Source: Aquila chrysaetos chrysaetos (lineage: Eukaryota; Chordata; Aves; Accipitriformes; Accipitridae). From it: a DNA stretch of 64,000 nt. Position numbers and translations under genes: made by a program. A model generated the notes under the pieces. The model was not told the origin of the DNA and searched no databases. It saw nothing but the letters and a program-made list of their open reading frames with translations. Of this stretch, positions 38,195 to 50,264 are shown piece by piece (positions within the stretch are counted from its first letter, which is position 1; each line of letters opens with the position of its first letter). The DNA lies in assembly GCF_900496995.4 (NCBI RefSeq), contig NC_044005.1, forward strand, positions 34,199,363 through 34,263,362, written 5' to 3'.

Positions 38195-38382
38195 CTTGCT
38201 CTTGCTCTTCCTTGTGCATCCAAATCAACAGTTGGCACTCCAACACGAACAAACCGTGTAAAAAGAGACTGCTCCATGTTGGAGTATTTTTGAAAAGCCA
38301 TGTTCTTAATGACTGGTGGCAACTGATGATGGTCACCAATCATAATCCACCGCTTCAAACGACTGAATCCATCCTGGGGGTT
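38195..38382 (-). CDS. AQR window exon 13: helicase motif III
   Basis: A phase-0 start after TTCTAG reads [20 protein letters not shown], then [18 protein letters not shown] is the SF1 motif III (GDxxQLPP), which links ATP hydrolysis to nucleic-acid contact. It continues through [20 protein letters not shown] and ends two bases into a Ser codon before GTGAGA. The motif residues look intact. Confidence 0.96.
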
Positions 38383-41300
38383 CTAGAATTAAACAATTAC
38401 ACAATTACAACTATTACAGTATAATCAAGGCACTCAATTACAACACATTAATAGTCAAATTGTCTGTCTTAGTCTAAACCCTAAATTTCAACATTTGTTC
38501 TTAAGCTACACTGAACTACAGTCATTTTAAAGACTATTAACTTCTTTCCAATCTACTACCAGAAAAAGGGAATAGTATTTTAAATAAAGTCTTGTTTCTT
38601 ACAGAGCAACATGTAAGTTTATTTATTAGAATCAGTAGAGAAACATCAGGATAAGTATATTACATTGTTTTAAAGGTCAAAAGTAACATATTATCAGAGG
38701 ACAAAAGGAAGAACCACAATTAGAGAAGTTACGGTAGTAAAAAAACCTGATTTCTACATGGTAGTGTCACCCTAGAACAGTCCTTTAAACTTTAATTTTT
38801 GGATTCTGAGATAGTGAATATGAACTGCCTGAAGCATCTGAAACCGTTTTAGTGCTCACATGTCTGGGGCACAAACTGAACCTGCCCTTCAAGTGTCTCT
38901 GTAGTTCATGTGCTTCACTTGTTTACCTCTGGAATTCCCACATGGCCTCTTTCACGACCAAGATGTGCCTCTAATTAATCACCAACCTGGCTCTTGGACT
39001 GAATGTTCTTCAGTATGTTTGGTATATCTCTTTCCAGGTCCTCATCCTCTGTGTACCTATGTTACATACTGACAGAGCTCATGAAGGAACATTGTAACGT
39101 AGGAACAAAAAAGGAACAGATGTGTGGGTAACATTATCCAGGAATTAGAATCCTGAAGATTTCCACCTGCCAGTTTTATAATTCAGACCCTCATTTTTCA
39201 CACACTCCTGTAATATCTCCCTTTCCCCATAGGAGCACTATTCAAGACAGAGGCTAAAATTCCTTTTCTTGCTACCTGAAGTGGAAGATCTCTGAAGCCC
39301 TCTCTGATCAGAGAGCAAGGAAGGAAAACTGAATTCTGGACTGTCCAGCTCATCAAGCCTGAAGACACTTTAGTGAGAAGGTAAAAGGATGGAAATTACT
39401 TTCAATGGCATGGAAAAAGATTTCTTTTTTTTCTTTTTTCCTTCCAAAAGGTTACTGCTTTGGAGAAGACCAAGTGTTCTATATAATCGTTCTGCTCTTA
39501 TCAACAATTTCAAATCTCGGACAAAGAGCCCTCCAAAGAACTCTGTTTTTAAAAATATTCTACTCTGAATTGCAAGTGCAAGCAATCAAGTACTACTACT
39601 CTGTAAGCCTAGATCTTTAGGTTTTGTTTAAAAAAAATCCTCAATTTTCAAGGACTATTTGGATGGCTTTTGTAAATAAGGTCATGGAATATCCCCCAGA
39701 ATATGGCTCTATGGTGAAATGGTCTGCTTTAATTACATAAAACTCTTCAGCTTCTGCATTGCTCATATACACTTACTTCCCCTCACCAGCCTGATGGATC
39801 TAGTTATTCAATGCTCATTCAAACATTTGAAAAACACTGTAAGATGCTTATTTCACTAAATATAATAATTTCATCATCAATGAAAAACATGGTAAAAGCC
39901 ACACAGGATTTCTTCATTACACAGCACTGCAGTACAATGTTGTGTTATGATTTATGAGAAGCCTCACCCAATAGATGTTTGCTCTCCGAACACTCCAAAT
40001 AAGATGGAGAAATATGTGCTCCTGTTCAGAGTTTAGGCAGTATTTGGGGTTTAGAGGGTGAATTAGTTGCCTGCCTGCTCAGAATCATCAAAACTCAGCA
40101 GTCTTTAACACATCGAGAAGGTGTTAAAAAACTACATTAATATCCCTAAAACTTAAAAACCTACAGAGTTAAACAGCAACTGAGAAGAGGACTTGCTTGG
40201 GCTTTAATAGCAATATGGTTAACTTGGACATGCACATTCTTTTGTGCACTAGGCCCATACAGAGTTACTTTCCTGCAATTGTATTCTACTCTCCATTGTT
40301 AAAGAGCAAAATGAAAAATTATGAGCCGCAATTACAAATACATCAAATATTTCACGGAGTTTCTATCACGCCTTTTTCAATTGAGATTTATTTTCTTTTA
40401 GAATGAAAATCCAAAAGCTTAAATGTGGTTTTCTAGAAGACTTAAAATTATTGGTTTTCAATGAAAATACCTGCTCCAGGCAAAACTTCTGAAAGGAAAC
40501 AATTTTAGAATATGAGCAAAGGCAGACTGTGTATTTTTCAGAAAGCCACTAGAGTAAGAATCGAATCAACAGTACAGACTGTCTTCAGTTATTGCTAACT
40601 TCCCACACATCAGCTTCTGATTTGCAGCTAAAGAAGTTTGCACAAAGTTCCTCAGGGAGCCCATACTTCACTTCCAGAGGCGAAATTTTATCTCACAATA
40701 ATCTGAGATTACAGAGATAACAGAGCCACAGATGTGAGAGAAGCACATTTTGCTTACTTATGAAATCCTCTAGCTCTTAAAAGAGGAAAGTGATGCCAAT
40801 CAAGTTCAGAAGGCTAAAAGCAACCACAGATAATCTTCACTAGAGGCACAAAAAACTTCAAGGCAGTCTGAGTGAACGTGTTGAGTTTAGAATGACGGGA
40901 GTAAACATTTTTAGGGAAAGACACTCAACTTTAAAGTAGCAATGTTGGCCCTCTATTACAACAATCCCTTACATTACAGAGCTTTTGCTACCTGGCTTCC
41001 TAAAGACTGTGCTATAAATATTCCCTGTGCCACATTAACATCAGTTTCCTTCCTTCCTTCCCTGCATTAGCAGTACCTTTCCAGCTGCAAGACTTCCATT
41101 CAACTGTATCACATCTGCATTCCTTTATCTACCAATTGTTGCGGTTTGCCAAACATGGTACAAGCTGCAATTGATTCCAAGCTAAACTTTTACCAATTAG
41201 CTAGACAAAAGGTGCATAATTACTGGGCAAAAGTAGAAGTAGAATCAGTAACCACTTCTTTTCTTTCTGTGGAGTTGTAACATCAATTAAAATGTCTCCT

Positions 41301-41835
41301 CTCTACTTAGCTCCAGTTTTCCTGAAAGTTGTACGTGCTTAGTACCTCTCTGTCTCTGTTAGTCTTGACTGAAACTGACCAAACGCCACAAGCAGACAGG
41401 AGGACGCAGAGCAATTATGTAAGCCTTATGTTCTTGGGAGACAAAACTGTTATTTAACAAGACGTAATAATTTTAATATTTAAAATTAGCAGTAGCCACT
41501 ATGAAATGAGAAAGAATGAAAGTAACAAAGCCAGGACCTAGTTTACATTAATATCTTTGCTTTTTTATTTTCAAAATGAAAGCCTGCTAATCCTACTATT
41601 TAGTCAATAAAAGCAACATATTTAGAACCTATTAGCTTACTCCATAATATTAAAAAACAAGGATAAACAACTAATGTAGAACAATGTGAAAGTTCTTACT
41701 GTCCAACCAAATGGCAAGTATCAGTTCTAGGTTACTTTCTGCACAAGATATTTTCCTTTTAATATTCTATATTGTTCAAGCGCACAGACTTCCATTTATT
41801 ATTTTTTGTAATATGTTTTATGATTAAGGTCTAAC

Positions 41836-41907
41836 CTGCAACAGGAGAGGTATAAAGGTTTCTATCTCCAGAATCTGAGCAGACTCTTCCATTAAGATGT
41901 TGTCATA
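41836..41907 (-). CDS. AQR window exon 12: helicase motif II (Walker B)
   Basis: A 24-codon, phase-0 exon reading [18 protein letters not shown] and IPLLLQ, flanked by TCTCAG and GTTAGA. MEESAQ is motif II: the acidic pair binds Mg-ATP and activates water. A serine follows the acidic pair; UPF1-like helicases often have Ser, Ala or Cys there. Confidence 0.96.
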
Positions 41908-42796
41908 CTGAGAATGAAAAAGTAAAGAGATGTTCATCAACCAATTAATACAAATTAATGCTGTTATTCAGCCTACCGAAAAAAAGCATCAATTACTCAT
42001 TTGGGTTTTGATGGGGAGGACAGTTACAGCAGGATTTTACCTTACAGGCAAAATATCAGTATTACCAAAAATCCATGTCAGAAGGTGAAATCCTACTACA
42101 TCAATGGCAGATCTATCTGTACCAATCGGGGCTTACATCTAGAAGGAATCCATGACTGAACCACATGACATGCTTCCCATGTACCATAACCCATCCGCAA
42201 GAGAAAAGCCTTCTGCAGTGGAGCAAACCAATTTGGTATCTTTGCACTGAAGCAGAAAAGAAGCACTTTTGCAATCCAATATAGTGCATTATCGGAGAAA
42301 AATAATATTGAAAGAATTATTGGTGGTGGGCTTTTGTTTTCTTTTTGTGAGACAAAAGTCTGTACTAAATCAATACTTATGTTTAAAACTGCAGAGTGAA
42401 AACAGCATTGCATCATAGTTCTTTTTCCCCAAACTGTTAATTTTTTATGTAAGCAAAGTTATAAAGGCCATTTTTTTCCCAATTCTGCCTTTATTTTATT
42501 ACTCAATCGTATCACTGCAGTTCATCATCTAATATGGCAAAACTAACTTTTTCTTTATCTACATGTGCTATTAACCATTTTTGTATATACAATAACTTAA
42601 AAGTGATCTCATCTTTTACTTACAGAAGTTAAATTTTTCTTTAGTAAAATTACAAATTGAAACATACTGGTAAAAAAATCCAACTCAAAATAATCTAGCT
42701 GCCTAGATTTAGGAAAGGCAAAAAGGTTTATATGAGGCGGGGGGGGAACCCAAACCCCCAAAACAATTAGTGTAGTAACACTAGTATAATCATTAC

Positions 42797-42934
42797 CTTG
42801 AAACCTAATTCAACCAGGTCATGTCGTTTCAGAGCAGCATGAGTACAAGTCATGGCAATGATTTTTGCTTCTTTCACCAACAGGTATTTGGATCTATCCA
42901 GGCCACTGCGGAGAAGTTCAAATGCTCTGAATTC
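42797..42934 (-). CDS. AQR window exon 11
   Basis: A phase-0 exon of 46 codons, [20 protein letters not shown], then [20 protein letters not shown] and [16 protein letters not shown] is the RecA1 strand equivalent to SF1 motif Ic (VxxxTxxxA), which contacts the RNA backbone. Borders are CCATAG and GTAATG. Confidence 0.96.
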
Positions 42935-43780
42935 CTATGGAGGAGAAAAAAAAAAGTCTTGAAAGTCAGGATACAAAAAGTTATTGCTTATAAAATGTAT
43001 TCACTCAAACTATCTGGCCACCTTCTTAATATAATTAGGCAAGAAAGTTATGAAGGTATCTACTGTTAACAATCCCATCTGAATAATTTTTTTTTTAATG
43101 ATAAACCTGGAAACAACAGTATTTCAAACACCAATCTTTTAAAAACACATCAAAGAGTTCTGCAACTTGTATGCATATATAAATTTGCAGATAATTATTC
43201 AATTAATTCTAAGGAACCCTCTCAGAATCCTGCAAAATTTTGATTTACTGTATATTCTTGTTTCCTACTTTACTGCATCATAACATCACATCAAATTCAG
43301 TATTAGAAAGACCAATACAGTTAATATGACCAAATGATATACAGATCACCTTCACCCCAACTTTTAAAAGCCTCTCAAGCAATTCTGGGAAATATAGAAG
43401 ATAATCTGTTTAAGTTACTTCTAGGTTATCTGATTAAAGGCAATTCACTGTAAATACAAAGACCCTGTGAGGATCAGAGGAGCAGTGATAGGCACACCAA
43501 CCCTAGTAACCACATCAGTGAAAACAAACATGCAGAACGGCTGCTTCCCAAGATCAAAATAAAACAGATTAGACCCTTGTCCCTGTTGTGAAACATGCCT
43601 ATATTACTCGAAGGTGGAAATCCTCACCTGAAATCCTTGCAAGCTAATGAAATTGCCTAGAACTATATACTCATTTTCAGATGTAGGGCAAAGGAGAATT
43701 TTGGAACTCTGTAAAGGTTTTTTTTTTTTTTTTAATAGGATTAGCCAGATCCACTTACCTTTAATAGTTATATGTCTTAC

Positions 43781-43990
43781 CTCAAGCTGAGTGAATATTT
43801 TCTTAACATGTCTAAAACACCCTTCAGCAATTTCCATATCTTCTTCATAGGATTTGCCTTTGAAAATTGGTTGAGGAGCATTTGCAAAATACTGGTGAAA
43901 AGGAAACAAACTGGAGACATCCATAACATCTGGCACTTTTCCACCTTTAACTTTCACTTTGCTGATATACTCCTCCCAACGAGACATTAC
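43781..43990 (-). CDS. AQR window exon 10
   Basis: A phase-0 exon of 70 codons beginning [17 protein letters not shown], then [18 protein letters not shown] and [20 protein letters not shown], ending FTQLE. This helical insertion in RecA1 is characteristic of AQR and not found in generic SF1 helicases, so it is good evidence for the gene identity. Flanked by CCATAG and GTAAGA. Confidence 0.97.
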
Positions 43991-44155
43991 CTATGGCAAA
44001 CAAAAGTGTCATACTGACATGTTTTTATATCATAAAGTCATTGGCAAGGTGTAGTCTTGCACATATAGTATTAAAAAAAAAAAAAAAATCTATCACAAAA
44101 GCGAGGTATGTCTAAATTAGCATTTGACCTTGTATCAGAATGACATTTTTGAAGC

Positions 44156-44998
44156 TGTGGTGGGTTGACCTTGGCTGGCTGCCAGACTCCCACCCAGCAT
44201 CTCTCATTCCTCCTCAACAGGACAGGGAGAAGATAAGTGGAAAAGCTTATGGGTTGAGATAAAGACAGGGAGATCACTTAGCAAGTGCCATCACAGGCAA
44301 AACAGACTTAACTTGGGGAAAACTGATTTATCGCCTATTAAAAATAGAGTGGTGAAAAACAAAGACAAAACCGCCTTTCTTCTCCACTCCCTCTTTCTTC
44401 CCAGGTTCAATTTCACTCCTTCATTCCCAACTCTTCTACCTCCTCCCCACCCTAAGCAGTGAAGGAGGAGTGGGGCTTGTCATTCCAGTTCATAACACTG
44501 CATCTCTGCCACCTCTTCCTCCTCACACTTCTCCCCTGCTCCAGCATGGGCTTTCCATAGGCTGCAGCTTCCTTCAGGGGATATTCAACTGCTCCAGCAT
44601 GGGGTCCTCCAAGGGCTGCAGTGTGGATATCTGCTCTGACATGGTCCTCCATGGGCTGCAGGGGGACAACCTGCTTCACTATGGTCCTCTCCATGAGCTA
44701 TGGGGGAATCTCTGCTTTGTTGCCTGGATCACCTCCTGCCCCTTCTTTTCCTTCTGACCTCAGTGTGTGGAGTTGTTTCTCACACCTCTCTGCCCCCAGA
44801 TGCTGCACGGTGTTTTTTGACCTCTTCTCAAAGATGTTTTCACAGAGGCACCACCAGTGATGCTGATGGGCTCAGCTTCGGCCAGCAGTGGGTCTGTTGG
44901 AGCTGGCTGTGTCCAGCACAGGGCAGCCCCTCGTCTGTTCTCAGAGGTCACCCCTGCAGCCTGCTGCTACCAAAACCTTGCCACATAAACCCAACACA
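44156..44998 (-). mobile_element. Solo LTR of an avian ERVL-like endogenous retrovirus
   Basis: An 843-bp block in the intron between AQR window exons 9 and 10. It begins TGTGGTGGGTTGACC and ends AACCCAACACA, so it has the TG...CA ends of an LTR, and it is flanked by a perfect 5-bp target duplication GAAGC (44151-44155 and 44999-45003). Five bases fits ERVL-type integration. The body carries degenerate CTCCAGCATGGGG and GGGCTGCAG repeats typical of a common avian LTR group. No internal gag/pol/env sequence remains, so it is a solo LTR left by recombination between two LTRs. Minus orientation (same as AQR) is likely because the other end reads like the usual start of this group, but it is not certain. 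Confidence 0.88.
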
Positions 44999-45717
44999 GA
45001 AGCAAATCTCTTGATTATCTCCACTTACAGTACTTTCGTTTAAATACAAAGTGGGATTCCTTTAGGAGGAAATTGAACCAGAAGATGAGCTCTAGCAGTG
45101 CTCCTAGCACTCTCCAACACCTAATGTCCATTTAATGTTCAGGCCCACAACCTAGCTAGCCCAGAGTAACTTCTGTAAAAACACACACAGTGTATGCATT
45201 TGATCCTAAGTACCGCTGTACAAGTCTGCTTAAGCCAGACTAATTGCTAATGTAGACCACGTCACTGAAAAATACATGGAAGGGAAATGAGGGATATACA
45301 ATATACAGAAAACCACCGTTTTGTATACTATGCATCTGATTTCACATTGGCATTTAACACCATAAAAGCCTTCTAGCAGGACCATCAAGTAGCTGCTCTA
45401 ATGCTTGTCCAAAATGTAAAGCTGCCCACAGATTTTCCTATTTGAAGGAGAAACTTCAGGTTAGAATCTTTGCCAGCAGTCATGAAGAGTAGCAATGCTG
45501 GCCTTCCAATTGGTGAGTCATCAGGCAGGATTTAAAACAATAGCAATGCATGTAAGTAATGTTGCAATTATAGCTTTAGCTGTTATTGTATTTTGAACCA
45601 CCAAAGAAAATGGGGGTTTTTTTAGACCCAATTCTGAAAAATTCACTCAAATTTTTACAAAGTGTTTCATAACATATTGAGGTCATATAGTCTCTGCAGA
45701 AGTATTTCAGTCCTTAC

Positions 45718-45853
45718 TTGGTATAAGAAAAAGTGTCCAGCTGTTTCACAAGTGTAAGAAACATCTCCTGGGACTCCAAGACTCTCTTGCAATCGTCCAA
45801 CTTCTCGCAGAAGTTCAAGTCTTCGAGCCAGCACATAATTAACTCTTCCATAC
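45718..45853 (-). CDS. AQR window exon 9
   Basis: The first base completes an Arg codon, then [19 protein letters not shown] and [29 protein letters not shown] and TCETAGxFFLYQ are hallmark AQR stretches within RecA1. The 5' splice site is CAA followed by GTAAGG, so the last exon base is A rather than the usual G, offset by a strong intron side. Confidence 0.96.
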
Positions 45854-47637
45854 CTACAAAATGGATTAAATATAACATAATTCATATTCAAATGTACTTA
45901 ACTCAAAACTATTTCATCTAAGTATCACGAGAGACCACAAAAACACCAACACTCCCCCCACCAAAACCCACAACTACTACCCAGTTCCAAAAAAGCAAGA
46001 ATTTGCTACACGCTGACTATTTCTATCAGTTGAGCCCTAAAAGTTTACAAAGCCATGCAAGAGCTGTTACTGTAGAAAAAGCTCCTTTTATCCTATCACT
46101 TCAACAAAAGCTTCATAAGTGTTAATATACATTCTCATGATGTACCTGTAAAGAAGAAAAACATTACTTCCGATGTACTGTTTAGGAACTACGATACACT
46201 ACATGTTACACAAATACAAGCAAGTTATACAAGTGTATGGACCATCATAAATAGAACCTATACTGGAAGTTTCAGTATGATAAGGCTGGCTGACTTTGGC
46301 AATACACAAAGTGTCTTGCACTAATGATTAGCCCACTTTAACAGACAGGTCTGCATCCTGTATTCATAGCTGCCTGTTGAGTAACTTTTATGACTTTTAT
46401 GATTAGTTTGTAACCTACTCCTTCTATTCCTCCTCCTCCTACACAATTCAAGCCCCATTTTTCTCCTTTAAAAATCAATTTCTTATTCCATGCACTCCGC
46501 CCCGCTCTCAGAAGCGGTACAAGAACAACAACAACAACAACAAATAATAATAAAAAAAAAAAAATCAATGAATCACATTTTCTAAAAAAGAAAACAAATT
46601 AAACAGTGGTATAAATGGGTGGAATTAAAGAAGTGAGAGGAACAGAACACTTTCTTTCAAAAATGCAGATGTAGTTAAAAGCTCAAGAGTGAATAAAGGC
46701 TAACTTTCAAGTTCTTATTAAACTTACTACTCAAAAAATATGCTTTCTGCACAGAAAAAGAAATGACACAATCCCTGGTAATCACAATGGGTTCTACTGT
46801 CTTATTTAGAAGGGTGAAAGTAGTTAAAGCTAGAGATTTGAATTTACTAAGACACAACTGAACATGATTTTGTTCACAGCTGGAAAAAACAAGTTCTTCA
46901 GGAACTATGACAGTTAAGATCCTTGGAATGCTAAATAGTTTTTTCTTCTTCAACAAACTAATCCATTATAATTACAAGTGACTGCAACCAGTTGTGGGTT
47001 TTTTTCCTCACACTTCCAACGTCCTCTTATTTCTCACAATTGAAGTCATATGTCCTCTTTTAAGTATTTGTTCATCGCTACAAAAATTTTCTTTAGCTGT
47101 GATTCCCTTTGTGTTTAAGTGACAGTACCAGTTTAATCAGCTCCTGTCCACCTTACGTTCTTATGCCCCCTGCCCCACTTGGCTGTGCCTGCAGAGAGAG
47201 CAAAAAAGGAACACGAAGCTTGCAAGCAGCAGAAATTCCTTAAGCAGTACTGTGCCCTCTAAACCAGCCTGACACAGAAAAATCATTAACTTAAAAGCTA
47301 CCTAAAACCAAACAAAATGAATATGGGAAGTAAATTTCTCTTTTCACAGTAGTACAGCCCACCTTCAAAGATATTCCTCAACCCTCATCCTTCCCTACCA
47401 AACTGCCAGAACCCATAGGACTTGCAGTAATGTCCTGTAGGTCTGGAGTTACCTTGAAAAAGAATGAAAATAGACAATGTAGAGAGTCTCAAAGAAAACT
47501 CCTTTTAATGATGAGCACTGCTGTTCAAGGAATATACTAAACCATGAATACCACTAAACAAATATCTGCCAGAGCATCATTTCACTAAGATTTTGGCTAT
47601 CAAATTTCTGGAATAATTTGACTATGTCAAAGCATTC

Positions 47638-47643
<6 letters not shown>

Positions 47644-47679
<36 letters not shown>
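47644..47679. repeat. 36-base A homopolymer
   Basis: An uninterrupted A run of 36 in the AQR intron between window exons 8 and 9. It is not preceded by recognisable retrotransposon sequence, so it is probably a slippage-expanded homopolymer. Its true length may differ because of assembly error. Confidence 0.9.
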
Positions 47680-47682
<3 letters not shown>

Positions 47683-48507
47683 CAGGTATTTATTTTACTA
47701 AATGAAACTCAGCTATGCATATATGGGTAGCTTCTAGTGACTATATATAATTTTTACTACAGCTTTTGAAGTCAAAGTATTGCTATAATAAGCCAGTACT
47801 GGGACAGTTCAGTTATTTCCAGTGCACAACCATTATACCCCAGCTCACATTTCGTAATGTGTATAATCCGACTGATGTCAATTGGACTAACGCATAACAA
47901 ACATACAAATATTTACAAGAACAGGTTCTTAAGTCTTTGTACTGATACAGAGTTGACAGCTTTCCTTATGTATGTACTCTTCAAAATGTGTTATTTACCT
48001 ATGAAATAAGCAACTTTGTAGTTAAGCAAAATTCTGAAAAATTAAAAGCAGAAAGTTTAATTTCATGATTATATTTATTAATGCAATATTCACCATGCCA
48101 GTAGAAGTGATATAATATTTGTACAAAAAACTTGTTAACTGCAAAAACCTACTTTTATTATTCAACTTCCTCTCACAAACAGATTAATTCTATAAAGTGT
48201 ATATGGGCCCAGACTATAATGAACTACTTTTATTCAAGCAGTTGAGTTTGTAAACAAGCAGCTGCCTGATTCCACCTTTGGATTCTCAAGGGAACACAGT
48301 TTCTCTACTGAGTAAGAACCAAAATTACTTAACCCTGTATTGAAAACAAGTGCACTCTGCGTTACTGGGATTCAATAATAGGAGTAAGGTAAAACTTGTC
48401 AAGCACAGCTCCTTGCTCATTTACAAGGGAGGTAGAATGGATTCAACACATACACCTTGCTACAAAGTTTATGCAAGCAAATTTATCATTAGCACCTCCT
48501 TCCTCAC

Positions 48508-48617
48508 CTGCTGAAATCTTTCTCTGTCTCCAATTCCTCTTCTCCATGACCCAGACGCAGGAGGTGGCGCTCATCAATGTCTAGGGCCATGATTTTTTCA
48601 AACAGCTGGTTCAAGGC
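48508..48617 (-). CDS. AQR window exon 8: helicase motif Ib region
   Basis: A phase-0 start ([20 protein letters not shown]), then [16 protein letters not shown], ending two bases into an Arg codon before GTGAGG. It continues the Ia/Ib segment started by THSNQ in the preceding exon; ALNQLFEKI corresponds to the AAxxLxxxI helix of UPF1-like helicases. Confidence 0.96.
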
Positions 48618-50153
48618 CTAAAGATCGACAAGCACAGGAGAAAAGGTGGTTTTCAGAAATTCAGAGGCTCTTGCAGGGGAAAACTGAAGGATTAGTGGCA
48701 AGCCAGCTAGGAAATTATACCTATTTTGGTATAAATGGAAGCCAAAGCAAACATGAAGTTAATACTGAAACTAGAGCTCTTAACCTTGACAAGAAGGAAA
48801 TTAGCCAACTAAAATGCTTGTATTTGCATACTTCATATAACAATTAAATTTTATTTTATGATTTTGAAACAATTTTAAGATTTGATTCTATCACATAGTT
48901 AATTTAGTTGATAAAGCTATTAGTTTATAAAACTGTCTCAAGAAGCACACTTTGCAAACATTGATTTTGTTGGATGACTTTAAACCATTTAACTTTTACT
49001 GTACATTAGAAGAGTGTGATCTGGTACTGACTGGCAGGTGCTGAGACTCTATTCCATATGGATAAGTAAGTTTTGCTGAAGTAAACTTCAAGGTGTGCTA
49101 TGTCTTCTGCCTTAAACTCTTCAATTCCCTAACAGCTTAATATCAACTGTCCAATTCAGTGTTTTTCAAAGGATTAAGTTTGTAAGCACTGGATCATCAA
49201 ATAATGAAACTAAGAATAAACATGAGCAAGCTCCACCTGAACTTCAAGTCTGCTGGAAGTCATGCAAAACATGTTACAACTACAGCATCAATGCATAGGG
49301 AACAAACCCTGCTGAGATATAATTTACTTCCTGAACTACATTTCAAGTTCATGTTCTCACATAAGTCTTGTTTGGCAAACAGGGTCTCCTACCTGCCTTG
49401 AATTATTTCCTTCCTTTTCTCCCCAATGGACATGCTCTCAACCCTTTCTCTCAATTTCACTACCTGTTACTCTCCTGCAACCTGCTGTACACTAGCCTAT
49501 AATATTTCAGGTTGTAACTCCTCACCAAAATGAAGCCCCATCCACCATTCTTTGATCAACAGCCTAAGTGCCTGATCTTGCTTTGATGGAAAAAGATGAA
49601 AAGTTTTCAAAGCGGTATGTTCAGTTAAAATAGCTCATAACTGAGCTAGGCTAGGCTAATTAGGGACACCAGGAAATAGATGACCCTGGTTTCCAAACAA
49701 ATCCTTCCAAACCAGGTGCAGATTTAGAGTAAGAATCTTTAAGACTTTTACCATTATTATTCTTATTTTATATATGCTTGAGAATTAAGAGGTAGACTCC
49801 ATTTCTTATGAATGGGCCTCTTCAAGGCCTTCCCTTAAAAGCATGAAGCACAGAGTCTGAGAAAGCTAGTTAGCAAAAATCTGGCTTGCATGGAGTGAAT
49901 GTGCAACTGTAAGAACTATGCAAATACTTTTTCAAAATACTTCCTAATTTCTATCCCCAACCAGTTAAATATATTGAAAACTTCTGATAAATTGCTCAGA
50001 ACTACAAACACTGAAACTGGCAAAATTGCACACAAGCCAACTCAAGTTTTCATTGTTAAGAGACAGTTGCAATCGCCAAACTACTGATCTCAATATCTGC
50101 TGTTGTTCTTGGTTTTAATTACAGGAAAATTTCATACATGACTGACACTTTAC

Positions 50154-50264
50154 CTGATTAGAGTGGGTAACTATAAGAGTTCGTTGTTCTGGGAAATTAT
50201 GATAAAGATTGGATATTATCTGAACTGCTACATCAGTTTTTCCAGTACCAGGTGGACCCACTAC
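50154..50264 (-). CDS. AQR window exon 7: Walker A
   Basis: A 37-codon phase-0 exon reading [18 protein letters not shown], then [22 protein letters not shown] is the Walker A loop (motif I) that binds the ATP phosphates and LIVTHSNQ is motif Ia. The catalytic Lys and Thr are intact. Borders are TTTTAG and GTAAAG. Confidence 0.97.

Noticed and set aside
39866..39885. Box C-like TGATGA on the minus strand in an AQR intron, possible C/D snoRNA
   Set aside because: No box D (CTGA) at a suitable distance and no terminal stem; AQR's link to snoRNA-bearing introns made this worth checking, but nothing supports it.
46519..46562. CAA/TAA-rich stretch as a functional repeat
   Set aside because: A short imperfect microsatellite running into A-rich sequence, common in introns; nothing suggests a role. 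The same holds for the CAA run near 61127-61142 and the C run at 32382-32396.
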